Shown one piece after another: positions 6,696 to 14,823 of a stretch of 20,590 nt of DNA. Location of the stretch: the NCBI GenBank assembly GCA_026988585.1, contig JALSKY010000076.1:1-20590 (forward strand), read 5' to 3'. The notes beneath the pieces were generated by a model that was not told the DNA's origin, did no database searches, and saw only the letters and a list, made by a program, of their open reading frames with translations. The DNA is from Deltaproteobacteria bacterium (lineage in GTDB: Bacteria; Desulfobacterota; Dissulfuribacteria; Dissulfuribacterales; QOAL01). Position numbers and translations under genes: made by a program. The number at the start of each line of letters is the position of its first letter. Positions within the stretch are counted from its first letter, which is position 1.

Positions 6696-9290
6696 ATGAA
6701 TACTGTTACAAAACCGGGGTCAGGTGGTCAGGGTTCTGAACATGAGATCCTGAAATACCTCACCCCAAGGGAGGCCCTTTCAACCCTGTGGAAAAAGGGA
6801 CTAAAGGGCAAAGAGCTGCTGGAGCAGCACTCCTCCCTGATGGACAGCTTTATCCGGCAGCGGTTTCTGGATGTGCAAGGCCAGGATCATGGAGCAGCTC
6901 TCGTTGCCCTGGGCGGTTACGGCAGGCGGGAGCTGTTCCCCTTCTCAGATGTAGATCTTCTCCTGTTGTACCATCCTGATGCGTCATACCGGCTGGAACA
7001 GATAAGTGATGCAGTGTTCTATCCCCTGTGGGACGCAGGTCTCGAGGTGGGGCATGGAGTCCGTACCGTAGAGCAGTGTATCCATGACATAGAGAAGGAT
7101 TTTTTCTTTCTGGTTTCCCTGATAGATGCCCGTTTTCTTTGTGGTGATCATGCCCTGTTTCAGGAGCTAAATGGCAGGCTTGCAGATTTCTTCAGTCATG
7201 GTGCCAGAAGCCGGTTTGCCAGGGATATGATGGCTCATCGGGAGGAACGTCACAGCCGTTTCGGTGATCATACCTACCTGCTGGAACCAAACATAAAGGA
7301 GAGCCGTGGAGGACTTCGGGATCTCCAGGCCATGGAGTGGACCGGCAAGGTCCTTTTTGGCCTGAAGAGCCTGAATGAATTTGAAAGCTCTGGGATGCTG
7401 ACTTCCAGGGAATATGAGGGCCTTCAGGATGCCAAGGATCACCTCTTTGTGGTGCGGAACCGGCTGCACTATGCCAGTAACCGGCACAATGACCGGTTGT
7501 TTTTTGAGTACCAGGAAGAGATAGCCAAGGCCCTGCATCTTTATGATTCCAGCGGATTGATGGGTGTTGAGAGGTTCATGAAGGGCGTTCATCAGTCCTT
7601 GAAGACCATCTCCATTGCCTCTGACATCTTTTTTGAACATGTAAATGAGGTCATCTCCCGTACAGAGGGAAGGGGTTCCCAGGTCCAGGAGCTCTCCAGC
7701 GGACTGGTAGAGGTCCAGCTCGGCGACAGGAAGTTTCTTGGTCTTAGGGACAGGGACCTTGCAATCCAGCGTCCCTGGATGGTGTTCAGGTTATTTGCAG
7801 AGGCAGCCAAGCAGGATATACCTGTCCATTTCGGGACTCGCAGGCAGATTGCAGAAATTGCTCAGGAGCTCAAGGAACGCTGGATTTCATCCAGGAGATG
7901 TTACCGATATTTCCTGGAGGTGCTGGAATGTTCCCGATCCATTCAGGTGCTGGAGCAGATGCTGGATTGCGGTGTGCTCACAGCATTCCTGCCAGAGATG
8001 GAACATCTGCACCATCTTGCCCTTCACGATATTTATCATGTCTATACCGTGGATATGCACCTGATTAATACCCTGGTCCAGTTGAACATCCTTATGGACG
8101 AGATGAAGGATGTCTCCATGGGGGTCGATGTGCCTGCGGTTCTAAGGCTATCTGCCCTGCTTCACGATGTAGCCAAGGGAACAGGGGGAGGTCATGCTGA
8201 AAAGGGTGCAGAAGTGGTCAAAGGGGTTGGTGAACGGTTTGGGTTTACCGAGGCAGAGATTGATTGCCTCTCCTTTCTTGTCCGGTATCATCTGCATATG
8301 ATGGATCTTGCCACCAGGCGTGATCTCGAGGATGAGGGGCTGATAATCAGGTTTGCCAGAACTGTCAGGAGCATGGACAAGCTGAATATGCTCTATCTCC
8401 TGTCCATAGCTGATGCCAGGGCAACAGGTCCAAATGCCTGGAATCAGTGGAAGGGTGCCCTGCTCCAGGAACTCTATCTGAAGACCGCTCATCTCCTCGA
8501 GCAGCCTGAGATGATAGATCCTGACAGGGAGGCTGCTGTACGCTGGATGAGGCAGAAGGTTGCGGACAGACTGGGAGAAGAGGCAGAGGCCATCCTTTCT
8601 GTTTTGCCAGAGGACTATCTCCTTAGCTTTTCTCCTGATGCTGTTCTTGAACATCTTGAGTGTGTGGAGCAGTTGCCATCCCAACAGGTAGTGTGCAGAC
8701 CTGAGGAGAAGGGGGAAAGCTGGTCCGTCCTTATAGTGACAAAGGATAGGACAGGGCTCCTCTCCAAGATATGTGGCGTATTTGCTCTCTATGGGTTGAA
8801 TATCCTTCAGGCCAACATCTTTACCCTGAAAAACGGGATAGCAGTGGATATGCTGGATGTCTCCCCCATGCAGGAGCTCTCCTTTTCAGATATAGATTGG
8901 GAAAGGCTTTGTGCTGATCTCCGGCTTGCAGTAACAGACAGGCTTGGTCTATCTCATCGTCTTGCAGCGCGATTCAGGAGTATAGGGGTTCAGGGTTCAA
9001 AACCGCTCTCTGTCAAAAGGCCCAGAGTGGTTATTGATAACTCCACCTCCTCCTTTTTTACCATCATAGAGATATATGCCCCTGATTCTCCATGCCTGCT
9101 CTACAGTGTTACCAAGACCCTTGCGGATTTCGGAATCAACATATATAAGGCAAAGATAGGGAGCAGCGGGGACCAGGCTGTTGATGTATTCTATGTTCTG
9201 GACCACCTGGGACAGCGTATTGACGATCCGGAAATCGAACAGGAGCTGGAACAGGCCCTGCTCTATGCCAGTGAGATCTGTCTTATTTGA
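6696..9290 (+). CDS. glnD: PII uridylyltransferase/uridylyl-removing enzyme
   Basis: GlnD adds UMP to PII at Tyr51 when glutamine is low and removes it when glutamine is high. The four-domain layout is complete in 864 residues. The nucleotidyltransferase motif GGYGRRELFPFSDVDLLLLY is at residues 73-92, with the two metal-binding aspartates D85 and D87. An HD phosphohydrolase domain includes HDIYHVYTVDMH near residue 446 and LLHDVAKG near 489. Two C-terminal ACT domains begin at SWSVLIVTKDRTGLL (about residue 675) and FTIIEIYAPDSPCLL (about residue 785). The frame opens at a GTG at 6675, but the ATG at 6696, with GAGGGA about 11 nt upstream, is the likelier start. It is the last gene of the operon and is followed by an intrinsic terminator. 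Lying beside glnK and amt is less usual; glnD is often elsewhere on the chromosome. Confidence 0.95.
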   Translation: MNTVTKPGSGGQGSEHEILKYLTPREALSTLWKKGLKGKELLEQHSSLMDSFIRQRFLDVQGQDHGAALVALGGYGRRELFPFSDVDLLLLYHPDASYRLEQISDAVFYPLWDAGLEVGHGVRTVEQCIHDIEKDFFFLVSLIDARFLCGDHALFQELNGRLADFFSHGARSRFARDMMAHREERHSRFGDHTYLLEPNIKESRGGLRDLQAMEWTGKVLFGLKSLNEFESSGMLTSREYEGLQDAKDHLFVVRNRLHYASNRHNDRLFFEYQEEIAKALHLYDSSGLMGVERFMKGVHQSLKTISIASDIFFEHVNEVISRTEGRGSQVQELSSGLVEVQLGDRKFLGLRDRDLAIQRPWMVFRLFAEAAKQDIPVHFGTRRQIAEIAQELKERWISSRRCYRYFLEVLECSRSIQVLEQMLDCGVLTAFLPEMEHLHHLALHDIYHVYTVDMHLINTLVQLNILMDEMKDVSMGVDVPAVLRLSALLHDVAKGTGGGHAEKGAEVVKGVGERFGFTEAEIDCLSFLVRYHLHMMDLATRRDLEDEGLIIRFARTVRSMDKLNMLYLLSIADARATGPNAWNQWKGALLQELYLKTAHLLEQPEMIDPDREAAVRWMRQKVADRLGEEAEAILSVLPEDYLLSFSPDAVLEHLECVEQLPSQQVVCRPEEKGESWSVLIVTKDRTGLLSKICGVFALYGLNILQANIFTLKNGIAVDMLDVSPMQELSFSDIDWERLCADLRLAVTDRLGLSHRLAARFRSIGVQGSKPLSVKRPRVVIDNSTSSFFTIIEIYAPDSPCLLYSVTKTLADFGINIYKAKIGSSGDQAVDVFYVLDHLGQRIDDPEIEQELEQALLYASEICLI

Positions 9291-9325
9291 TTTTCCTGTT
9301 AAACCTTGGAAGAATTTTTTGCACA

Positions 9326-9361
9326 GGGCTGCTTCCTGGATGAAAGCAGCCCGTCTTTTTT
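9326..9361 (+). terminator. Intrinsic terminator of the amt-glnK-glnD operon
   Basis: GGGCTGCTT (9326-9334) pairs perfectly with AAGCAGCCC (9344-9352) around a 9-nt loop. A T-rich tail (GTCTTTTTT) follows on the plus strand. It lies 36 nt after the glnD stop codon. The minus strand has no U-tract directly after the stem, so it serves glnD and not the convergent HIT gene. Confidence 0.85.
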
Positions 9362-9369
9362 ATCTGGGA

Positions 9370-9714
9370 TCAGCCTGGAGGCCATGTCATCTGTCTTCCG
9401 CCAATGAGGTGGAGATGGATATGATATACCTCCTGTCCGCCATGCTTGTTGCAGTTGAATACCAGCCGGTATCCATCCTCTGCTATCCCTTCAGATTCTG
9501 CTATCTTTTTGGCTGCCAGAAAGAGTTTCCCCACCAGGGGAGCATCATCTTCCTCTATCTGGTTTACCGTGGGTATATGTTTCTTGGGAATGATGAGGAT
9601 ATGGACAGGGCCCTGGGGATTGATATCCCTGAAGGCCAGGATCTCCTCATCCTCAAGGACTACATCCGGTTTTATCTCACCACTGGCCATCTTGCAGAAC
9701 AGGCAGTCTGACAT
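9370..9714 (-). CDS. HIT family protein (Hint-type nucleotide hydrolase)
   Basis: At 114 residues this is a full-length histidine-triad protein of the Hint branch. These are small cytoplasmic dimers that cleave nucleoside phosphoramidates such as AMP-lysine. The triad motif is VYHIHLHLIGG with His98, His100 and His102, and the C-terminus GGRQMTWPPG is characteristic of the branch. The N-terminal CLFCKMASGEIK has the Cys4/Cys7 pair seen in zinc-binding members; the helix and strand FRDINPQGPVHILIIPKKHI follows. The ATG at 9714 has AGGAGG upstream with good spacing. It runs convergent to glnD and is separated from the next minus-strand gene by 207 nt in which I see no gene. The cellular substrate is unknown for most bacterial members. 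Confidence 0.93.
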   Translation of the reverse strand: MSDCLFCKMASGEIKPDVVLEDEEILAFRDINPQGPVHILIIPKKHIPTVNQIEEDDAPLVGKLFLAAKKIAESEGIAEDGYRLVFNCNKHGGQEVYHIHLHLIGGRQMTWPPG

Positions 9715-9921
9715 CTCTTTCCTCCTTAGTCTTGTCCGTTTTTCAGTCAGGGCTGATGCTTGCTTGATGAAGGGCTTGGAAAACCTTGACTCCTGCTCAT
9801 ATTATCCCAAATTATGGCGCTGGCAAGTTTATCATGCCGGATATGGGATAGGCAGAGAGAACGCCAGGATGGACACTGTTTGTGTTTGGGGTTGGTAACC
9901 CGTTTACAGCGAAGAAAGGGA

Positions 9922-10602
9922 TCAGGAATCCTCTTTTTCTTTTCCAATGATGTTGTCTTCGCCGATTATCTGTGTGATCAAGTTGCTGTTTTCAGGAAAG
10001 AGTATCTTGTTGTGATCTCCTGTACAGGATAGTGTTGTATGCAGTTGCCCTGCATCTATATGGTTGGAGTCTCCTACCAGATGGATCGAATCAACTCCGT
10101 CAGTGATTGTCAGTCTGTTGTTGTCCCCTGTTATATTGAGCCCCTTGAGGCAGCCTGTAACCGTGATGTTGTTGCCATCACCAACGAGATCCATCTCCTG
10201 GCCATCTGCAACAAGAGAGATTGTAAGACCATCGTTGTTGATAGAGATGTTTTTTGCCTTGGCTGGAGTTGCGGGTGAGGACCCTGTTGAGGTAGTGGTG
10301 ACAGTCGTCCTGTTTTCATTGTCAACAGTGGCTGTCGGAGCCTGAACTGATTCACCAGGTTTTATGGAAACTCCTGGTGCATTGATGGCGCCGTCCGAGC
10401 TTATATTTACGCCCGGTGCCTTTATGGAACCGTCCGAACCAATAACTACCCCAGGGGCCACGATAGAGCCATCTGCCCCTATTTTTACTCCTGGCGCAGT
10501 TATACTTACACCCTCCTCAGCTACTGCAATGGCTGTATAAGATATGAGTATGAAAATGCCGATCATTAAGCTCCATGCCGTTCTTTTTTTTCTCTTTGTC
10601 AT
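9922..10602 (-). CDS. Secreted repeat protein, DUF3060-like C-terminal half
   Basis: The 226-residue protein starts with a basic N-terminus and a hydrophobic segment ending near AIAVAEE (about residue 29), a good Sec signal peptide. Two repeat blocks follow. Residues 36-89 hold an APGV repeat with exact 13-residue spacing (APGV at 36, 49, 62 and 75, then AP at 88), of form APGVxIGxDGSIx. Residues 141-217 hold a motif G-[DE]-x-N (GDGN, GDNN, GDSN, GDHN, GEDN) spaced 18, 18, 18 and 19 residues apart. This suits a parallel beta-solenoid and resembles DUF3060. A Thr/Ser/Pro-rich linker joins the blocks. Cys151 and Cys193 could form a disulfide. A ribosome-binding site (CAGGAG) precedes the ATG. 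No enzyme motif is visible; a role at the cell surface or in the periplasm is inference. Confidence 0.8.
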   Translation of the reverse strand: MTKRKKRTAWSLMIGIFILISYTAIAVAEEGVSITAPGVKIGADGSIVAPGVVIGSDGSIKAPGVNISSDGAINAPGVSIKPGESVQAPTATVDNENRTTVTTTSTGSSPATPAKAKNISINNDGLTISLVADGQEMDLVGDGNNITVTGCLKGLNITGDNNRLTITDGVDSIHLVGDSNHIDAGQLHTTLSCTGDHNKILFPENSNLITQIIGEDNIIGKEKEDS

Positions 10603-10649
10603 GCTTTGCTCCTGTAATCTTTTTTAGAAGAATGACTCCGTTATGGTTA

Positions 10650-10678
10650 ACTCTAATGCTGAATTTTCTTAAGGTCAA
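10650..10678 (-). promoter_or_regulatory. Predicted sigma-70 promoter of the secreted repeat protein
   Basis: Read on the minus strand, TTGACC (complement of 10673-10678) and TAGAGT (complement of 10650-10655) are separated by 17 nt. The -35 matches five of six consensus bases and the -10 four of six. Transcription would begin near 10643, about 40 nt before the ATG. Confidence 0.5.
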
Positions 10679-10702
10679 TTTCTAATTGCTTTTATTAGTA
10701 AA

Positions 10703-10724
10703 CTGCAATCTGTTATAGTTGCAG
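10703..10724 (+). promoter_or_regulatory. Extended -10 promoter inside a palindrome, upstream of the DUF89 gene
   Basis: TG-T-TATAGT (10711-10719) is a good extended -10 element. It is flanked by the perfect inverted repeat CTGCAA (10703-10708) and TTGCAG (10719-10724), which would place an operator right over the promoter. The ATG of the downstream gene is about 90 nt away. No good -35 is visible. The element shares TCTGTTATAG with the region before the multiheme cytochrome. Confidence 0.4.
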
Positions 10725-10812
10725 CAATCGTATATGATAGGGCTGGAAACCAAAAATCCTCCACAATCGTTTCTGTTTTTTCAGTTTAATTTTGCAAAAG
10801 GAAGAGCAAGTT

Positions 10813-11706
10813 ATGAGAACTTATCCTGAGTGTTTTCCCTGTTTTCTGATCCAGACTGTGAGAACCACATCCCTTCTGGGCCTGGCTGATGAGCAGAAGT
10901 ACAGGCTGCTTCAGGATGTTTGCAGCTATCTGACCGGTATCAGGACAGAATATCCTCCTCCCCGCAATGTGGTTGAGATCTATGAGATGATAGCCCAGAC
11001 CGCCGGAACCAGTGATCCTTTCAGAAAACTCAAGGCAGAGAGTACAACAAGGGCCCTGGAACTTTTACCAAGACTGAGTACCATGATGGAGAAGGCCCCG
11101 GACAGGCTTGAACTGGCTGTAAGACTTGCTGCCTGTGGCAATGTGATAGATTACGGTGTGGCCTCTTCCTATGACATAGAGAGGGAGTTGAAGCAGATAG
11201 TAGATCTCCAATTTCATCAGTGGGATATGGATGATTTTATCTCCACCTTGGATCAGGCAGAATATCTGCTATATCTTGGGGACAATGCAGGAGAATCCGT
11301 GTTCGATATCCCATTGATAGAGGAGATTCAGAAGAAGGGCACAAGGGTGATCTATGTTGTTAGGGGTGGCCCTATCATAAACGATCTAACAATGGAAGAT
11401 GCCAAGGCGGCCGGGCTTCACAGGTTGTGCAGGGTTGTATCAACCGGATGCAATGCGCCTGGTATCGTCTTTGACTGGTGCGGTCAGGAATTCCTGGATC
11501 TTTTTCAAAAGTCACCCCTTGTTATCAGTAAGGGACAGGGGAATTTTGAGACCTTGTTCATGGAGCCGGGGACAGAACAAACAGCTCTGTTCTTTATCTT
11601 CAAAGTGAAATGTCCTGTTGTTTCTCAATTTCTTGATGCTCCGCTTGGTAGTATGCTTTTTATGAGAAACAGGAGGGAAGAGGTTGCTGACGAGAGCTCC
11701 GGTTGA
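10813..11706 (+). CDS. DUF89/ARMT1-like protein (metal-dependent phosphatase family)
   Basis: The 297-residue protein has the DUF89 core: LYLGDNAGESVFDIPLIEEI near residues 153-172, holding the family's metal-binding Asp-Asn, VIYVVRGGPIINDLTMEDA after it, and SKGQGNFETL toward the end. The N-terminal RTYPECFPCFLIQTVR carries the CxxC pair typical of the prokaryotic branch. DUF89 enzymes are described as metal-dependent phosphatases acting on sugar or cofactor phosphates, proposed to remove damaged metabolites; the substrate here cannot be told. The frame extends to a TTG at 10792, but the ATG at 10813 with AGGAAGAG about 8 nt upstream is the better start. It converges on the ttrA-like gene with an 11-bp hairpin between them and shares no operon with its neighbours. 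Confidence 0.88.
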   Translation: MRTYPECFPCFLIQTVRTTSLLGLADEQKYRLLQDVCSYLTGIRTEYPPPRNVVEIYEMIAQTAGTSDPFRKLKAESTTRALELLPRLSTMMEKAPDRLELAVRLAACGNVIDYGVASSYDIERELKQIVDLQFHQWDMDDFISTLDQAEYLLYLGDNAGESVFDIPLIEEIQKKGTRVIYVVRGGPIINDLTMEDAKAAGLHRLCRVVSTGCNAPGIVFDWCGQEFLDLFQKSPLVISKGQGNFETLFMEPGTEQTALFFIFKVKCPVVSQFLDAPLGSMLFMRNRREEVADESSG

Positions 11707-11723
11707 CAACGGTGGAAAGTGGA

Positions 11724-11757
11724 CCAGACCAGGGTTTGAGAGCCAGCCCTGGTCTGG
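11724..11757. repeat. Perfect 11-bp hairpin between convergent genes
   Basis: CCAGACCAGGG (11724-11734) pairs perfectly with CCCTGGTCTGG (11747-11757) around a 12-nt loop. It sits in the 72-nt gap between the convergent DUF89 and ttrA-like genes, where a shared terminator would be expected. Neither strand has a U-tract after the stem, so it may act as a Rho-linked or 3'-end-stabilising hairpin. Confidence 0.6.
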
Positions 11758-11778
11758 CCTTGAATAGCCAGTGGTTCC

Positions 11779-14700
11779 TTAAACCGGCAGGATACGGACC
11801 CTGGTTGAGCTGAAATCCGGTATTCCTGCCTGCACATCCACCAGGGGCAGTCCGTCCAGACTGTGATCCAGGCGTGCTATCTCGTTGAAATTTAGCCCCT
11901 TGCCCCGTTTGGGGTCCGGTATGAGGGTATTGCCGGAGACTACCTTGCTGCCGCCAAGAAAGACAGAACTGCCATTCTTTATCTCTATTTGTCCGGCACC
12001 ATGACAGGTGTGTCCGTAATGAAAGGATATGGCAGTGCATCCCTTGCGGATAAGCCTGGATACCTTGACCCTGCCTACAATCCCCTTTGAAGAGCTCCTG
12101 GACACCACCCGTACCTGCTGTCCATCCTTTATGCCCAGCCTGCTGGCATCTTCCTCATGTATTATTACATGGTTTTCAGGAAAGATCTGCATTGCAGCGG
12201 GATGGTTCACAGTCCTGGATTGAGTGTGAACATTCATCTTGTATGTGATTATCTGGAAAGGATACTCACTGTCTGTTTCAGCAATTATCCTGCCATTGGA
12301 ATCGGTGGGGGCCTGGTACCGGACAGTTCCGGAATAACGCTCACCCGTCAGGGAGTTCCTGGCCTGGGCCATCTGCTCATTGAAGAGCACAACCCGCTTT
12401 ACTCCCCGTTTGAACATTTTCCCCTTGAACTGGTCCTGGTTTCTGGCAAATATGCCACCCCGTGCCAGTGCCTTGCAGACCCGTTTCCACTCATCTTCCG
12501 ACAGGATCTCCCGGAAACGTGCCACTGGATAGTTTTCCTCTACAAAGGCCTGCTCATCAGGGTCTGCCGCAGGCAATCCTGCATTGAAGGCAATGTTTGC
12601 AAAACCCCTGAGATAGAAATCCTCTGCCCTTTTCATAGGCAGGACTGTCCCATTTTTGTCTGGGATCGCCTGTTCTCCAAAGCCTGGCAGGCCAATATGT
12701 GTTGCCAGATCGATGAAAAAGGTTTCAAGGCAGTATGGCCTCCTGTCTGCTGTCATCCCTGTAAGGGGTTCGATAAGAGGGGTCCTCAGGGCAGTAAAAC
12801 GGCAGGTTGGTGCATGGGGATGGATCCAGCCATAATGCCCTTCGGCCCAAGAGAGATCAGGCACGATATAATCAGCAAAGATGTTGGATTCATTGATGGT
12901 CGTGTCTATGGATACATAGAGAGGGACCTTTTGGGGATCTGCCAGGGTCTGCCTGTATCTTGAGCCGCCAGGCGTTGAGAACACCGGGTTATAAAAGTAG
13001 TGGAAAAGTATCTTGCATCCATAGGGATATCCGGTATCTATTCCATTCATGCTCTCCACGCTGAGACCGCCCTTTGTGAAGGCAAACCATGGTCTGCGGG
13101 CAGGATAACCGCTGCCGGTCTTTGCCTTTTTCATGCGGTACTCACTGCTCTTTTCATAGACCGCCTTTTCCCTGGAGATGCGAACTCCGCCGGGTTTTCG
13201 TTTGCCTGGAAAGTTTTTCAGATCATAAATACCCTTGCTCCAAGCAGCAAACTTTCCACCTGAGGTCAAGTAACCGCCGCGCATCTCAATGGAACCGGTC
13301 ATTATGCTGAGCAAGGCAACGGCATAGGCTGCATAGGTACCGCCTGCATAGTTGCCTGCACCGTGATACTGGCAGACCGCCGCCTTCTCTCCGTGGGATG
13401 TAAAATCTTTGGCAGTGCTTGCGATCTTTTCTGCTGGAATGCCGCAGAGAGAGGCATATTCCTCCATGGAATGCGACATCACCTCCTGGCGAAGCAATCC
13501 AAAGGCAGTCTTCACCCTGACCTGCTTTCCTGTCGCAAGGGTAACCGTGGTATCATTATCCAGCATTGCTGATTCTACAGAGTCGTAGGGAACCACTCCT
13601 TTCTCTTTATGGATCACCATGAACCGGTTGTCAGGTTTCTCCTGGCCCTTTGGCATCAGGTCCTTCTGCCTGAGAAAGGTGTGGTGCCGTGGATCTTCCG
13701 GATCTATGATTACCAGGTGGGTTGCATTGGCATAACAGCCATGTCCCAGTTTTTCTGCTGCCGCCGGAGAGGGGGCTTCCAAATATCTCCTGTTGTATGC
13801 CCTGTTTTCTATGATCCAGCGCAGCATGCCCATGGCCAGGGCTCCATCCTGTCCAGGTTTTACCGGCAGCCAGTCGTCTGCATGGACAGATGCGTTCTGC
13901 GCCCTTGGATCAACAATGACGAATTTCAGTTTGCCCTGTGCATGGCGTTTGGCCATGGCAGCTCCATAGGTGTTTATGCCGGGCTGAAGGGCCTCATAGA
14001 TGTTTGCACCAAAAACCAGGATATATTCAGCCTCCCAAGGGTCTGCCTTGATCTCCACCTGTTTCTGCTCTGTGAGTGCAAAGTTGCCCATCCTGAAACC
14101 GATGCCGCATATATCTGTATGTCCTATCCGGTTGATGGAGCCCATGGCATTCTTGACGAAACGGTCAATTATGGCCTTCCGCCCAGTCTGAAGCCTGCCA
14201 GTCATGAAGATGAATCCGTTGCGTACCGGACCCAGTTCCGGGGCATTGGGATCAATGGGGGCATCGGAATCCAGATCTTTGAGTCCGGGCAGTTTCCTAT
14301 CCTCTCCGAGATGGGCGAAGAGTTTGCCCCCTTCGGCAATCTCACGGATGAGCTGATCCCATTCGATAGGCTCGAACTTTCCCTCCCCCCTTTTCCCTGC
14401 CCGCTTCAGGGGTTTCAGTATCCTGTAGGGATCATAAACAGCACAAATGGCATCATGGGCCTTACCGCAGACAGGGTTTGGCTTTTCCAGCCCCTCCTTC
14501 AGCGGTGCAGTGTATGGCAAAGGGTTACCAAGGCTGTTGTATGGATGGAAAGGGTTGCCTGATATCTCCTGGAGTTTTCCATCCTTAACCAGGGCACGGA
14601 CTCCGCAACGGGCGTTACAGGCAAGACAAACACTCATCACTCTCCTGGTATCATTATCCGTGTTTGCCTGTCTTTTTGATTTTGTCTCCGTTTCGGCTGC

Positions 14701-14823
14701 CTTAATGGTATCAGTAATCAGAAGTCCTGTTGCAGTTGCAGCTGTCGCTGTCAGCAGCTCACGTCTCGAAAGCTTCACACCCTCCAGGGCTGATTTCTGT
14801 TTTCTCTCCTTTCTGCTCTTCAT
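11779..14823 (-). CDS. ttrA: Tetrathionate reductase-like molybdopterin oxidoreductase, catalytic subunit
   Basis: The 1014-residue protein belongs to the molybdopterin (DMSO reductase) superfamily and matches the TtrA branch in length and N-terminal layout. A twin-arginine signal (LSRRELLTATAATATG, Arg20-Arg21) sends the folded enzyme to the periplasm. Cysteines 66, 69, 73 and 119 should bind the first [4Fe-4S] cluster. GNPFHPYNSLGNPLPY next to the cluster is typical of the TtrA/SrrA-type branch. Cys239 in HTDICGIGFRMGN is the probable molybdenum ligand. A molybdopterin-binding domain follows near the C-terminus (ENHVIIHEEDASRLGIKDGQQVRVVSRS). The ATG at 14823 overlaps the end of the ttrB-like gene by 4 nt (ATGA), so the two are translationally coupled. 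Tetrathionate is the first candidate substrate; selenate, arsenate or another sulfur compound remain possible. Confidence 0.85.
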   Translation of the reverse strand: MKSRKERKQKSALEGVKLSRRELLTATAATATGLLITDTIKAAETETKSKRQANTDNDTRRVMSVCLACNARCGVRALVKDGKLQEISGNPFHPYNSLGNPLPYTAPLKEGLEKPNPVCGKAHDAICAVYDPYRILKPLKRAGKRGEGKFEPIEWDQLIREIAEGGKLFAHLGEDRKLPGLKDLDSDAPIDPNAPELGPVRNGFIFMTGRLQTGRKAIIDRFVKNAMGSINRIGHTDICGIGFRMGNFALTEQKQVEIKADPWEAEYILVFGANIYEALQPGINTYGAAMAKRHAQGKLKFVIVDPRAQNASVHADDWLPVKPGQDGALAMGMLRWIIENRAYNRRYLEAPSPAAAEKLGHGCYANATHLVIIDPEDPRHHTFLRQKDLMPKGQEKPDNRFMVIHKEKGVVPYDSVESAMLDNDTTVTLATGKQVRVKTAFGLLRQEVMSHSMEEYASLCGIPAEKIASTAKDFTSHGEKAAVCQYHGAGNYAGGTYAAYAVALLSIMTGSIEMRGGYLTSGGKFAAWSKGIYDLKNFPGKRKPGGVRISREKAVYEKSSEYRMKKAKTGSGYPARRPWFAFTKGGLSVESMNGIDTGYPYGCKILFHYFYNPVFSTPGGSRYRQTLADPQKVPLYVSIDTTINESNIFADYIVPDLSWAEGHYGWIHPHAPTCRFTALRTPLIEPLTGMTADRRPYCLETFFIDLATHIGLPGFGEQAIPDKNGTVLPMKRAEDFYLRGFANIAFNAGLPAADPDEQAFVEENYPVARFREILSEDEWKRVCKALARGGIFARNQDQFKGKMFKRGVKRVVLFNEQMAQARNSLTGERYSGTVRYQAPTDSNGRIIAETDSEYPFQIITYKMNVHTQSRTVNHPAAMQIFPENHVIIHEEDASRLGIKDGQQVRVVSRSSSKGIVGRVKVSRLIRKGCTAISFHYGHTCHGAGQIEIKNGSSVFLGGSKVVSGNTLIPDPKRGKGLNFNEIARLDHSLDGLPLVDVQAGIPDFSSTRVRILPV

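Noticed and set aside
9181..9711. 176-codon plus-strand frame
   Set aside because: It overlaps the end of glnD and is antisense to the HIT gene, and the glnD terminator lies inside it.
10360..10515. Short regular repeats considered as a CRISPR or DNA repeat array
   Set aside because: The 39-nt period is an in-frame 13-residue protein repeat with diverged codons and no unique spacers.
13609..14562. 317-codon plus-strand frame, and a 268-codon one at 12157-12963
   Set aside because: Both are antisense to the ttrA-like gene, whose motifs and start are clear. They have no family motifs and cysteine/phenylalanine-rich shadow composition.
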